Assembly (NCBI RefSeq): GCF_022879595.1
Contig: NZ_CP084265.1
Location: 1,426,001-1,490,000, forward strand
Source: Caballeronia sp. Lep1P3
GTDB lineage: Bacteria > Pseudomonadota > Gammaproteobacteria > Burkholderiales > Burkholderiaceae
DNA: 64,000 bases
Direction: 5' to 3'
The notes beneath the pieces are model-generated. The model saw only the letters and a program-made list of their open reading frames with translations, did no database searches and was not told the origin of the DNA. Positions 55,275 through 64,000 of the stretch are shown one piece after another; the stretch's first letter is position 1, and every line of letters starts with the position of its first letter. The position numbers and the translations under genes were made by a program.

Positions 55275-56588
55275 TCACTCGTTATCGAGCGATCGTTGAT
55301 ACCGGTTCATGAGCGGCGTCGACGTCACGCCATGCACGATCACCGATGCCGCAATCGCCGCGACCACGAGCGGCACGAGCGGCGACGCCGCCTGTTTCGG
55401 CGCGTTTTCGAGCGCGTAGAGCAGATAGTAGAACGAGCCGACGCCGCGAATGCCGAACCAGCTCATCAGACGCCGCTGCGCGCCCGTCGCGCACGAGCCG
55501 ACGAGCGAGGCCTCCACCGCGAGCGGACGGATCACGACGAACAGCCCGCCGATCAGCACGGCCGCGCGCCAAGTAAAAAGCTCGCGCCAGAGCGTCGCGA
55601 GCACCGCGCCGACGATCAGCATGGTCGCGACTTCGGCGATGCGTTCGAGCTCGATCGTGAAGCCGTGCACGCGCTCGGCCATGAACGCATGCGCGCGATC
55701 GGGATCGGATGCGGTCGCGGTGACATCGTCGGCGTCGATGGTGCCGACCGCTTCGCGCGCCGACTTGTCGCCGCTTCGTTTCTGTTCCGCGCGACGCATC
55801 GCGAGGCCTGCGGCGAACACCGCGAGGAACGCATACGTGTGCAGCAGTTGCGCGACGCCGTACGACAGCGCGATCAGCCCGAGCGCATAGAAGCCTTCGG
55901 AGCCGAGCGCTTCGCCGCGGCGCGTGCGCAGATACGCGACGAGGCGCACCGTGAGCCCGCCGAGCGCCCAGCCGCTCGCGAGCGCGCCCAAGGTTCCCCA
56001 GGCGGCCTGCGCGATGAAGCTCAGATGCAGCGCATCGTCGGGCGAGGCTTCGTAGCGGCACACCGCGATGCCGAGCAGCGCGAAGGGCAGCGCGATGCCG
56101 TCGTTCAGGCCGCCTTCGCCGGTCAGCGAGAAACGCAGCAGATCGGTGTCGCCGGGCTGTTCCACCTGCACGTCGTGGGCGAGGACGGGATCGGTCGGCG
56201 CGAGCATCGCCGCGAGCAGGAGCGACGGCCCCCACGCCATGCCGAGCGCATAGCCGCAAAGCAGCGTCAGGGCGACGATGGTCAGCGCCATCGCGACGAA
56301 GCCCAAGCGCAGCGGCAGGAGCCAGCGGCGGTCCGTCGGCGGCACGCGCAGGCGCAGGCCGATCGCGAAGAGCGACACCAGCATGCCGACTTCGGTGACG
56401 AGGCGCAGGACGGCCGTGTCGCCGTCGAGCCGGATATGCAGCAGATTCGCGGCGCCCGGCCCGAGCGCGAAGCCGATGGCCAAATAGCACATCGCGGTGC
56501 TGATGGGCAGGCGCTTGAACGTCGAACTGGCAAGGCCCATGAAAATGAGCACGCCGCCGACGACGAGAAACCAGATCGTTTCGGTCAT
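55275..56588 (-). CDS. Cation:proton antiporter (CPA1/NhaP-type)
   Basis: 437 residues with 12-13 membrane segments. Ion-site motifs APTDPVLAHDV (near 130) and GEGGLNDGIALPFA (near 158) are complete. Exports Na+ or K+ against H+ in the inner membrane. No cytoplasmic regulatory tail, but an Arg/Glu/Asp-rich loop lies near residues 265-305. 52 bp from the P-loop kinase gene on the same strand; divergent from the oxidoreductase gene across 185 bp. Confidence 0.88.
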   Translation of the reverse strand: MTETIWFLVVGGVLIFMGLASSTFKRLPISTAMCYLAIGFALGPGAANLLHIRLDGDTAVLRLVTEVGMLVSLFAIGLRLRVPPTDRRWLLPLRLGFVAMALTIVALTLLCGYALGMAWGPSLLLAAMLAPTDPVLAHDVQVEQPGDTDLLRFSLTGEGGLNDGIALPFALLGIAVCRYEASPDDALHLSFIAQAAWGTLGALASGWALGGLTVRLVAYLRTRRGEALGSEGFYALGLIALSYGVAQLLHTYAFLAVFAAGLAMRRAEQKRSGDKSAREAVGTIDADDVTATASDPDRAHAFMAERVHGFTIELERIAEVATMLIVGAVLATLWRELFTWRAAVLIGGLFVVIRPLAVEASLVGSCATGAQRRLMSWFGIRGVGSFYYLLYALENAPKQAASPLVPLVVAAIAASVIVHGVTSTPLMNRYQRSLDNE

Positions 56589-56773
56589 GGAAGCCTTTCG
56601 GCAGTGAGTAGGCGGGCGATGCGAACGGCCATTCGGTACGCGGCAGCACGCACCATGCCCATCGCCGGCATTGGGCGTAACATGGCCCGGCATCGGCTGG
56701 CGCGTCCGGGCGGGTTTCCCGAGTGCCCAGGCATCGTTCGGACGATTCACGCGGACAACCCGGAGGCATACGC

Positions 56774-58174
56774 ATGTCACAGCATTTCGACGCGGTCGTC
56801 ATCGGCACGGGGCAGGGCGGCTCGCCGCTCGCGGTGCGGCTCGCGCAAAGCGGCAAGCACACGGCCGTCATCGAGCGGCATCTTTTCGGCGGGACGTGCG
56901 TGAACGTGGGCTGCACGCCGACCAAGACCTATGTCGCGAGCGCGCGCGCCGCGCACGTCGCGCGCACGGCGGCCCGGTACGGTGTCGTCATCGAAGGCGA
57001 AATCAAGGTTGACATGGCGCGCGTGAAGGCGCGCAAGGACGAAGTCATCGGCGCGTCGCGCGAGGGCGTCGAACAATGGCTGCGCGCGACGCCGAACGTC
57101 ACCGTGTTCAAGGGACACGCGCGGTTCACGGCGCCGCATTCGCTGCGCATCGATGGAACCGACGGCGCCGCGCACGACATCGACGCCGGCATGATCTTCA
57201 TCAACACGGGCACGCGCGCGGCGGTGCCGGCCATCGACGGCCTGCGCGACGTTCCGTATCTCACGAACGCCACGATCCTCGAACTGACCGAGGTGCCCGC
57301 GCATCTCGTGATCGTCGGGGCGAGTTACATCGCGCTCGAATTCGGGCAGATGTTCCGGCGCTTCGGCAGCCGCGTCACGCTGCTCGTGCGCGGTGAGCGC
57401 ATCCTGAGCCGCGAAGACGCTGATATCGCGCGCGCGATGCAGGACGTGCTCACGCGCGAAGGCATCGAATTCCGCTTCGGAGCCGAGCCGCGCCGCGTCG
57501 AGCGGACGAACGACGGCGTGCGTGTTTCGCTCGCGGACGGCAACGGTCACAGCGGCGCGTCCATCGACGCATCGCATCTGCTCTTTGCGACCGGGCGCAC
57601 GCCGAATACCGACGATCTCGGGCTCGACCGCGCGGGTATCGCGCTGAACCGGCACGGCCTGATCGACGTGGACGGCGAACTGCGCACGAACGTGGACGGC
57701 GTGTGGGCGATCGGCGACGTGAACGGGCGCGGCGCGTTCACGCATACGTCGTGGAACGACTACGAGATCGTGGCGGCAAATCTTCTGGATGGCGAATCGC
57801 GCAGCGTCGACACGCGCATCATGGCCTACGCGGTGTTCGTCGATCCGCCGTTCGCGCGCGTCGGACTGAGCGAGGAAGAACTGAGAAAGGATGGCCGCGA
57901 CGCCCTGATCGCGACGATGCCGATGTCGCGCGTGGGCCGTGCGCGCGAACGCGGCGAGACGGACGGCTTCATGAAAGCGCTCGTCGACGCGAACACGAAG
58001 CGCATTCTGGGCGCGGCGATTTTCGGCATCGAGGGCGACGAAGTGATTCACACGTTCGTCGACATCATGAATGCGGACGCGCCGTACACGACGCTGCAGC
58101 GCGCGATGCACATTCACCCGACCGTGAGCGAACTCGTGCCGACGCTGCTCGGCGACCTGAAGCCGCTCGAGTAG
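56774..58174 (+). CDS. Class I pyridine nucleotide-disulfide oxidoreductase (mercuric reductase/lipoamide dehydrogenase-like)
   Basis: 466 residues. FAD motif VIGTGQGGSPLA, redox-active CVNVGC (42-47), NAD motif VIVGASYIALEFGQMF, FAD motif AIGDVNGRGAFTHT and the catalytic dyad HPTVSE near the C-terminus. It lacks the HMA domain and the C-terminal cysteine pair of true mercuric reductase, so mercury reduction is not supported. The substrate is unknown. GGAGGCATACGC before the start is a good site. Confidence 0.9.
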   Translation: MSQHFDAVVIGTGQGGSPLAVRLAQSGKHTAVIERHLFGGTCVNVGCTPTKTYVASARAAHVARTAARYGVVIEGEIKVDMARVKARKDEVIGASREGVEQWLRATPNVTVFKGHARFTAPHSLRIDGTDGAAHDIDAGMIFINTGTRAAVPAIDGLRDVPYLTNATILELTEVPAHLVIVGASYIALEFGQMFRRFGSRVTLLVRGERILSREDADIARAMQDVLTREGIEFRFGAEPRRVERTNDGVRVSLADGNGHSGASIDASHLLFATGRTPNTDDLGLDRAGIALNRHGLIDVDGELRTNVDGVWAIGDVNGRGAFTHTSWNDYEIVAANLLDGESRSVDTRIMAYAVFVDPPFARVGLSEEELRKDGRDALIATMPMSRVGRARERGETDGFMKALVDANTKRILGAAIFGIEGDEVIHTFVDIMNADAPYTTLQRAMHIHPTVSELVPTLLGDLKPLE

Positions 58175-58179
58175 CCGTA

Positions 58180-59418
58180 TCAGGCCTCGACCGGCGGCTT
58201 CTCCACTTTTGCCGCGACGTGCGGGCCGCGCGTTTCGGGCATCGCGAACCAGACGAGCGCAACCGCGAGCGCGCCCGCGGCGGCCAGCCCGAAGAAGCTC
58301 ATCGCCGTGCCGAAGCGGTCGGCGGCGAAACCTGCCGCCGCCGTCGATAGCGTCGCGCCGACGCCCGCCGCCAGCCCGAAGAAGCCGATCGTGAGGTTGT
58401 AGTGGCCGCGCCCGCCCGCGACATCGGCGGCGATCAGTGGCAGCATCACGCCGAACACGGCCGCGCTGATGCCGTCGAGCATCTGCACCGGAACCAGCAG
58501 ATACGGGCTGCTCACGCCCGCGAACAGCAGCGCGCGCAGCGGCAGCGCGCAGAAGCCGAGAATCAGCACCGGACGGCGTCCCCAGTTTTGCGCCTGCCGT
58601 CCGACCCACGGCGAAAGCACCGCGACGATGAACTGCGGCACGATGATGCACGCCGCGATCACCAGTTGAACGTTGTCGCCCATGTGCGCCGTGACCTCGC
58701 CGGCGGCGAGATTGAGCATCGCCGCATTCGACAGGTGGAAAAGCACGACGCACGCGGCGAAGATCAGCAGCCGCCTGTCCTTCAGCAGTTCGCGCAGCGA
58801 CTCGCGCTCCTCGCCCTCCGGCGTCAGCTTCGGCTTGCCGGCCGGCGCGCGCGGACGGCTGGGCGGCGCATCGTAGTGGATCATGCGCAGCGCGAAAATT
58901 GCCGGCAGCGCGAGCGCGGCGGTCAGGAAGAACACCGAGCGCAACGACAGATATTCCCCGAACGCGCCCATCAGCGCGGCGGTCAGCGCACTGCCGATGG
59001 ACGCCCAGCGCGCGTTGCGCCCGAGCCGGTCGCCGAGATCGGCGCGCGAGACGAGCGCGAGCGAAATCGCGGCCATCGCGGGGACGAGCATGCAGCTCGC
59101 GAAGCCGTGCAGCACTTCGGCCGCGAAAACGGGGATGATCGTCGGGCTCGCGGCGAGCAGCAGCGCGCTCGCGATGATCGCGACGATCGCGGACAGCGCG
59201 GCGAACTTCTTGTTGCGCATGGCGTCGACGAGCGCGCCCGCGGGAAGCTGGCTCGCCATCGCGCTGATGGTGCCGACGGACAGCATCAGGCCGATCTCGC
59301 CCTGCGTCCATTTGTTGGCCGCAAGGTACGAAGCGATGAACGGGCCGAAGCCAGTCTGCACGTTGGCGACGAAGAAGTTCAGCCAGTCGAGCGCGCGCAG
59401 ACTTCGTGCAATTACCAT
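58180..59418 (-). CDS. MFS transporter
   Basis: 412 residues with 12 membrane segments; MLSVGTISAMASQLPAGALVDAMRNKK carries the loop 2-3 motif A. The central loop contains a Pro/Lys/Glu-rich cytoplasmic stretch. Related to drug or unknown-substrate exporters of the type annotated in Burkholderia as MFS; no substrate can be given. Convergent with the oxidoreductase (5-bp gap). Confidence 0.87.
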   Translation of the reverse strand: MVIARSLRALDWLNFFVANVQTGFGPFIASYLAANKWTQGEIGLMLSVGTISAMASQLPAGALVDAMRNKKFAALSAIVAIIASALLLAASPTIIPVFAAEVLHGFASCMLVPAMAAISLALVSRADLGDRLGRNARWASIGSALTAALMGAFGEYLSLRSVFFLTAALALPAIFALRMIHYDAPPSRPRAPAGKPKLTPEGEERESLRELLKDRRLLIFAACVVLFHLSNAAMLNLAAGEVTAHMGDNVQLVIAACIIVPQFIVAVLSPWVGRQAQNWGRRPVLILGFCALPLRALLFAGVSSPYLLVPVQMLDGISAAVFGVMLPLIAADVAGGRGHYNLTIGFFGLAAGVGATLSTAAAGFAADRFGTAMSFFGLAAAGALAVALVWFAMPETRGPHVAAKVEKPPVEA

Positions 59419-59450
59419 GTCGTGAATCGGTTATCCATGTCGTGAGTCTC

Positions 59451-60644
59451 TCATCGTGCGGGACGCGCGCTCGCGCCCGTTGCCTGCGCCGCGACCGCGC
59501 CCGACGCGCTGGTGCCGGATGCGGTGCCGGATGCGGTGCCGGATGTCGTGCCGGACGCGCCCGTTGCGCCCGCCGCCGACGAAACCGGCGCGGGCACGAC
59601 GGGCGAGACGATCTTGATCGGCTGCTCGGGCGCGTAGGTCGGCGATGCCTTCAGTTGCGCGTCGTCGAAATCCATTTGCAGCGCGAGCTGCTTGTTGCGC
59701 GAGACGACGTGCAGATCGCCCCAGTTTGCCGCGACGTGGCGCTTTTCCGCCGCGAGCGAACTGGACAGATCGACGACGAGCGCCTGCGGCTGCGCCTGCG
59801 AATCCACGAGGACATCGACTACACGGCCGATGCGCGCGCCGTTTTTCTGCGTCACGGTCGAGTCGACGAGCTGCACGACGTTCGGCGGCGCCTCGTTGAC
59901 GGGCTGCGGCTTCGGCACCGGCTCCGGCGCCTTGCCTTTCACGGGCGGCGGCGGAGGAACGAAGGTGATCGGCGCGGTCTTCGAGTTCGGCGTGAAACGG
60001 AACGCGGTCCACGGAAAATTGACCTTGCGGTCGCCGATACCCATGAAGCCCGAGAGATTCACCATGAGCAGCTTCGGTTTGGCGGCCGCATCGACGTACA
60101 TGTCGACCGCGCGGCCCACGACCTTGCCGTCGGGACGTTGCACTTCCGCGTCGAGCAGGCCGTGAAGCTGGTCGTGCTGCACGAGACGCGTCGAGATGAT
60201 CTGCGGCGGCGGCGGCGGCTCGGGCGGCTCCTGCGGCGGCGTCGCGACCGGCTCGGGCGGCTTCGGCCTGACGACGCGGCGCTTCGGCTTGGGCGCGGGC
60301 AGGGGCTTCGCCGCCGACGCCGGCTCGGGCACCGCGACGGCCGACGCCGGTTCTTCCGGCTCGGCGCTTTCCGTTTCGTTCGGCGCGGGAATGTACGAAT
60401 GCTCGACGATGGGCGCGGGCGTCTGCTGAAAGACCCCGCATGCGGAGAGCGCGCAGGCGGCGAGCATGACGAGCGCGGTCGAAAGCCGCGCGCGCGCAAA
60501 AGCGACGAGCACCGGCAACAGGGCGATCGCGCGCAATGTGGCGTTCAAAGCCGCGCGCCGCGCGCGTCCTATCGATGACGCGTTCGCGAGTCCAGCCATG
60601 CCGATCAGCGACGCATCGCCCGGATGCGGGATACCGCCTGTCAT
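59451..60644 (-). CDS. PRC-barrel domain lipoprotein-like envelope protein
   Basis: 397 residues. An N-terminal hydrophobic segment (about 45-65) ending in LSAC, which may be a lipobox; a Pro/Ala/Lys-rich spacer (about 70-150); two PRC-barrel domains (about 155-215 and 255-320) with GKVVGRAVDMYVD and GARIGRVVDVLVDSQ; and an Ala/Ser/Gly/Thr-rich tail with SGTA repeats. PRC barrels often sense or bind at the cell surface or in RNA processing. The start at 60644 has GGAGCG nearby. Confidence 0.8.
   Translation of the reverse strand: MTGGIPHPGDASLIGMAGLANASSIGRARRAALNATLRAIALLPVLVAFARARLSTALVMLAACALSACGVFQQTPAPIVEHSYIPAPNETESAEPEEPASAVAVPEPASAAKPLPAPKPKRRVVRPKPPEPVATPPQEPPEPPPPPQIISTRLVQHDQLHGLLDAEVQRPDGKVVGRAVDMYVDAAAKPKLLMVNLSGFMGIGDRKVNFPWTAFRFTPNSKTAPITFVPPPPPVKGKAPEPVPKPQPVNEAPPNVVQLVDSTVTQKNGARIGRVVDVLVDSQAQPQALVVDLSSSLAAEKRHVAANWGDLHVVSRNKQLALQMDFDDAQLKASPTYAPEQPIKIVSPVVPAPVSSAAGATGASGTTSGTASGTASGTSASGAVAAQATGASARPAR
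59509..59556 (-). repeat. 12-bp tandem repeat in the PRC protein gene
   Basis: Four copies of GCGGTGCCGGAT (last one diverged), in frame, encoding the SGTA repeats of the C-terminal tail. Length can change without frameshift. Confidence 0.8.
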
Positions 60645-60771
60645 CACAAACGCTCCATGTGTGGGGCCACCTTCCTGAGTCTGCCGATGTCGTCCAGTCG
60701 TCTCGACGCCCGCGCCGGCAAGCGCGGTGTCGCGGGATCGTTCGAAGCCATGCGGCGCGTGCGCGAAGCCA

Positions 60772-61338
60772 TCACGCGCCGGAAGCCGGGCCGCGCGCAC
60801 CCGGCACCTTTGCCAGAAGCGCGGCAGTATCCGCCGCGCCCATTTTCGCGGCCGCTTCCCGCGCGGACAAGCCGCCCGCATCGCGCGCGTCGGGATTCGC
60901 GCCGCGCGCAAGCAGCAATTCGACGATGCCGACGCGGTTGAACATCGCGGCGATCATCAGCGCGGTGCGGCCATCGGGCGACGCGCCTTCCACGTCCGCG
61001 CCGCGATCGAGCAGCGTTTCGACGACATCCGCGAAGCCCTTGAAAGCCGCGCCGGCAATCGGCGTCTGGCCGTTGTCGTTACGCAGGCCGGGATCGGCGT
61101 TGTGTTTGAGCAGCACGCGTACGGCGTCCGCGTGGCCGTGGTAGCTCGAGAGCATCACGAGGCTGTCGCCCTTGTCGTTGCGCAGGTTCGGCGGCAGGCC
61201 CTTGTGCAGCCACACGTCGAGCAGCGCGGCATCGCCCCGGCGCGCGGCGTTGAAGACTTCCTGCGCGAAGGCGATGGTTTCCTCGTCCGGCCCTTCGCGG
61301 ACGGGTTCGCGGGAATCGATGTTCGGGTCCTGCTGCAT
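60772..61338 (-). CDS. Ankyrin repeat protein
   Basis: 188 residues with about four ankyrin repeats (DSLVMLSSYHGHADAVRVLLKHNAD, QTPIAGAAFKGFADVVETLLDRGAD, RTALMIAAMFNRVGIVELLLARGAN). No signal peptide. A scaffold protein, partner unknown. The repeat register gives the start at 61338; the longer upstream frame is spurious. Similar proteins lie beside catalase or sugar genes in other bacteria, but not here. Confidence 0.87.
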   Translation of the reverse strand: MQQDPNIDSREPVREGPDEETIAFAQEVFNAARRGDAALLDVWLHKGLPPNLRNDKGDSLVMLSSYHGHADAVRVLLKHNADPGLRNDNGQTPIAGAAFKGFADVVETLLDRGADVEGASPDGRTALMIAAMFNRVGIVELLLARGANPDARDAGGLSAREAAAKMGAADTAALLAKVPGARGPASGA

Positions 61339-61645
61339 GTTTCGCTCCGCAACGTTGGGACATCCGACGCGCTCGCGCGGCCGGCTCGTCGTGATGCATC
61401 GGACGATGCGCGCCTCGGGAAACGATGAGGCGAGCGGGCGCGGAATCATCGGCAGCATACACAGGTTTGACGACGAGGTTCGACGACGAGGGTTGACGTC
61501 ACTTCGCGCTTCGCCCCGGCACGCGGGGGACGGGCAGCAGCACGTTCTGCGCCCGCTGGCATGCGCTCGATGCATCGCGCGCCGCTTGACGCGCCGACGC
61601 GCGCGCCCTTAGTCTCGATGCCACTTTCTTCCAGGCGCGCCATCC

Positions 61646-62281
61646 ATGACGCAAGTTCCATCCCAAAGCAGTGCCGATGCGCGCCGCCGCGCGAGCGCCG
61701 CCGAACGCAATCGCGATGCGATTCTAGCCGTCCTCGCACGCGTGCTGCCGCAAAGCGGCGTCGTGCTCGAAATCGCGAGCGGCACCGGGCAGCATGCGGT
61801 GCATTGCGCGGCGGCCTTGGCCGGCATCGTCTGGCAGCCGAGCGACGCGGACCCGGCCGCGCGGAATTCGATCGCTGCGTGGCGCGCGCATGCGGGCCTC
61901 GCGAACCTGAGCGCGCCGCTTTCGATCGACGTCACGCAAGGCGACTGGGGCATCGGCGAAGTGGCGGCTGTCGTCTGCATCAACATGATCCACATTGCGC
62001 CGTGGCAGGCGGCCGAGGCGCTTGTTCGCGGCGCCGGCGCGCGGCTCGCGCCGGGGGGCGTACTGTACCTGTACGGGCCTTATCGACGCAACGGCGCGCA
62101 CACCGCGCCGAGCAACGAGGCCTTCGATGCGCAGTTGCGCGCGACCGATCCGCGCTGGGGCGTGCGCGACATGGAGGCGGTCGAGGCGCTCGCGCGCGGC
62201 GCAGGATTCGCCCTCGCCGATGTCGTGGCGATGCCGGCGAATAATTTCAGCGTGATCTTCGTGAAAGGCGAGGGACGCTAG
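61646..62281 (+). CDS. DUF938 SAM-dependent methyltransferase-like protein
   Basis: 211 residues. Starts with the family's SAAERNRDAILAVLARVLP, then the SAM-binding VLEIASGTGQHA (about 41-52) and CINMIHIAPW. Ends AMPANNFSVIFVKG, typical of DUF938. Substrate unknown. Confidence 0.87.
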   Translation: MTQVPSQSSADARRRASAAERNRDAILAVLARVLPQSGVVLEIASGTGQHAVHCAAALAGIVWQPSDADPAARNSIAAWRAHAGLANLSAPLSIDVTQGDWGIGEVAAVVCINMIHIAPWQAAEALVRGAGARLAPGGVLYLYGPYRRNGAHTAPSNEAFDAQLRATDPRWGVRDMEAVEALARGAGFALADVVAMPANNFSVIFVKGEGR

Positions 62282-62435
62282 GCTCGCGTGCCCGTTGCCG
62301 CCGATCGGGAAGCGCCGAAACGCGCACCGCCGTGTAGACTGCGGAAGGTCGTCACCGTAGCCCGTTCATAGCGCCGCAATCGAGCCGCAATCGAGCCGGC
62401 GCGTCATCCGATCTCCAGTCACGGAGGCGTTCTAC

Positions 62436-63614
62436 ATGCACGCAGCGTTGCCGCAAGGCGCTCAGGAATCCGGTCCGGTCGATGCCCCGCAAGGCCCGCG
62501 CGATCTGCGGCGCATCGACATTCATCCCGATCACTGGTATCCGCTCGCATGGTCGCGCGAAGTGAAGCGCGGGCGCGCGCACGGCGTGCGCTTCGCGGGC
62601 GATCCCATCGTGCTCGTGCGCACCGGCTCGGGCAAGGTCTTCGCGCTGGAAGACCGCTGCGCGCATCGGCAGGTGCCGCTGTCGGCGGGCGTCGTCGATG
62701 GCGAATCGATCCGCTGCTGCTATCACGGCTGGACTTACGACTGCACCGGCCGCTGCACCGACATCCCCTATCTCGGCCGCGAACGGCTGCCCAACGGCGT
62801 GCGCGCCTATCCGTGCCGCGAGGAAGCGGGGCTTGTCTTCGTGTTCACGGGCGATCCGCTTGCAGCAGAGCACGCGAAGTTCCCATCGCTCGTCTCCGCC
62901 GCCGACAAGGCTTACAAGACGCGGCGCTTCGGCCAGGAAGTGAAGTGCCACTACACCTTCATGCACGAGAATCTGATGGATATGAACCATCAGTTCCTGC
63001 ATCGGCGGCAGATGGGCAGCATGCGCGCGCGTTCGCTCGGGCGACGCACGGGCGAGGACTGGATCGAAGTGGACTACACCTTCGCGCGCGAAGCGGGCAA
63101 GCAGCCGATCGGCGAGGCGCTCGTTTTCGGTCAGAAGCGTGGTGAGAAGCGCGGCGAGAAGCCGGACGAGTCGCAAAAAGACGTGATGACGATTCGCACC
63201 GAGTATCCGTACCAGACGCTCAAGATTCGCACGAAGGACGAGACGATGGTCATGGATCTCTGGATCGCCTACGTGCCGCTCGATGCGGAGCAGCGCACGA
63301 ACCGCACCTTCGGCCTCTTGTCGATCCGCCGCCCGAAGATTGCAGGCCTGCTCGATGCCGCATGGCCGCTGCTCGTGTGGTTCACCGAGCGCATCTTCAA
63401 GGAAGACCGGTGGATCGTCGAGCGCGAACAGGAAGCGCATGACCGGCAGGGCGCCGATCACAATCACGAAGTCTTTCCGGTCATCAACGAACTGCGCGCG
63501 CTTCTGATGGAGCAGGGCGTGCCGCATCGCACCGCTCAGACGGCGGAGGCGCGCGAGGCCGACGGCCGGCGCGTGCACCGGATCGTGCCGGTCGAGGAAC
63601 TGCCCGCGTCGTGA
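62436..63614 (+). CDS. Rieske non-heme iron oxygenase, large subunit-like
   Basis: 392 residues. Rieske cluster ligands Cys75-His77 and Cys94-His97 (CAHRQVPLSAG / CCYHGW) and mononuclear iron ligands Asn179, Asp182, His185 and His189 in ENLMDMNHQFLHRR. So it is a complete oxygenase. A Lys/Glu-rich insert (KRGEKRGEKPDE, about 232-245) is unusual. No ferredoxin or reductase gene lies beside it, so electrons must come from elsewhere. The substrate is unknown; family members hydroxylate or demethylate aromatic or sterol-like compounds. Strong GGAGG site. Confidence 0.88.
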   Translation: MHAALPQGAQESGPVDAPQGPRDLRRIDIHPDHWYPLAWSREVKRGRAHGVRFAGDPIVLVRTGSGKVFALEDRCAHRQVPLSAGVVDGESIRCCYHGWTYDCTGRCTDIPYLGRERLPNGVRAYPCREEAGLVFVFTGDPLAAEHAKFPSLVSAADKAYKTRRFGQEVKCHYTFMHENLMDMNHQFLHRRQMGSMRARSLGRRTGEDWIEVDYTFAREAGKQPIGEALVFGQKRGEKRGEKPDESQKDVMTIRTEYPYQTLKIRTKDETMVMDLWIAYVPLDAEQRTNRTFGLLSIRRPKIAGLLDAAWPLLVWFTERIFKEDRWIVEREQEAHDRQGADHNHEVFPVINELRALLMEQGVPHRTAQTAEAREADGRRVHRIVPVEELPAS

Positions 63615-63732
63615 GGCCGCGACACCGGGCGCGACACCGGCCGCGACACTGCGGCGCGGCATGACCGGATTGCAGGCGCCGCGCGGCGGCGTTATACAGA
63701 AAGCGTGGACCAGCTACCGGAGGCAGACCATC

Positions 63733-64000
63733 ATGAACAGCGACCCGACCGAGCCGCGCGATTCACGCCCGCTTTCGCCGAACGTCGACGAAGCGCATCC
63801 CGAGATCGAGCATTTCGATGCAGCCATCACGCACGTCGACGAATCGGTCGCCGCCGGGCGCATGGCGGCGGGCGCGGCGAAGGGCATTCTGTACAGCATC
63901 ATCGAGACGCTCGGTACGCTCGTCGGCGATCCCGACCTGCCTTCGCACGCGCGCTCGGGCTACGAAGGGCTGCTCGAAACGGCGCGCGAACTGCGGGCGA
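63733..64000 (+). CDS. Conserved hypothetical protein (3' end outside window)
   Basis: At least 89 codons are open from an ATG with GGAGG nearby up to the window edge. The product begins MNSDPTEPRDSRPLSP, is acidic at first and then helical (ESVAAGRMAAGAAKGILYSIIETLG). No signal or membrane segment seen. Function unknown. Confidence 0.65.
   Translation, partial: MNSDPTEPRDSRPLSPNVDEAHPEIEHFDAAITHVDESVAAGRMAAGAAKGILYSIIETLGTLVGDPDLPSHARSGYEGLLETARELRA

Noticed and set aside
56774..58174. Mercuric reductase (merA)
   Set aside because: No HMA domain, no C-terminal vicinal cysteines and no mer genes nearby; only the general disulfide oxidoreductase fold is supported.

Overview
The window is GC-rich (roughly 65% by eye), densely coded chromosomal DNA. 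Its backbone order (DinG-type helicase, bamD, rluD, pgeF, phaC, phaA, phaB, phaR, rimO, bktB, metC, serB) and its protein sequences point to a betaproteobacterium of the Burkholderiaceae, most likely the Paraburkholderia/Caballeronia group. That genus-level guess is recognition from memory, not a search. I saw no rRNA, tRNA, CRISPR array, prophage or intact insertion sequence.

Layout. 0-5.4 kb: the 3' part of an Fe-S helicase, a decayed IS5-type transposase kept as an open frame, bamD facing left, then rluD-pgeF. 5.4-10.6 kb: the polyhydroxyalkanoate (PHA) cluster phaC-phaA-phaB-phaR, with a PhaR-like TGC box before phaR. 10.6-18.3 kb: a dispersed repeat, rimO, a PfkB kinase, bktB (a second thiolase able to feed PHA synthesis), a lipoprotein, metC, serB, and a seven-unit array of ~111-bp structured repeats upstream of serB. 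18.3-25.4 kb: a LysR regulator with a divergent oxidoreductase, an exported protein, and the two-component NHEJ repair pair ku-ligD, preceded by a good candidate sigma-54 promoter. 25.5-31.1 kb: a red-light sensing unit of heme oxygenase, bacteriophytochrome kinase, response regulator and a hybrid kinase. 31.2-41 kb: two VOC proteins, a FetAB-like ABC exporter, AsmA, a second repeat array, two small proteins, an unusual CLC transporter, an aldo/keto reductase and a glutathione transferase. 41.3-44.7 kb: a Cys/Met-metabolism PLP enzyme and a YeiH-type exporter with a divergent LysR regulator. 44.8-50.3 kb: the 2-ketogluconate catabolic unit kguE-kguK-kguT-kguD plus a PtxS-like LacI regulator, with a perfect LacI-type palindrome before kguE. 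50.3-64 kb: a YhfC-like intramembrane protease, small proteins, a Spy-like periplasmic protein, an Lrp regulator with a saccharopine-dehydrogenase-family enzyme, a proton antiporter, a disulfide oxidoreductase, an MFS transporter, envelope and ankyrin proteins, a methyltransferase, a Rieske oxygenase and a gene cut by the window end.

The points most worth following are the two unrelated intergenic tandem arrays (one with a compensatory change in its hairpin), a family of GCATGC/TTTTGCA palindromes scattered between genes that resembles the first array, the possible sigma-54 control of NHEJ, and the histone-H1-like linker inside LigD.
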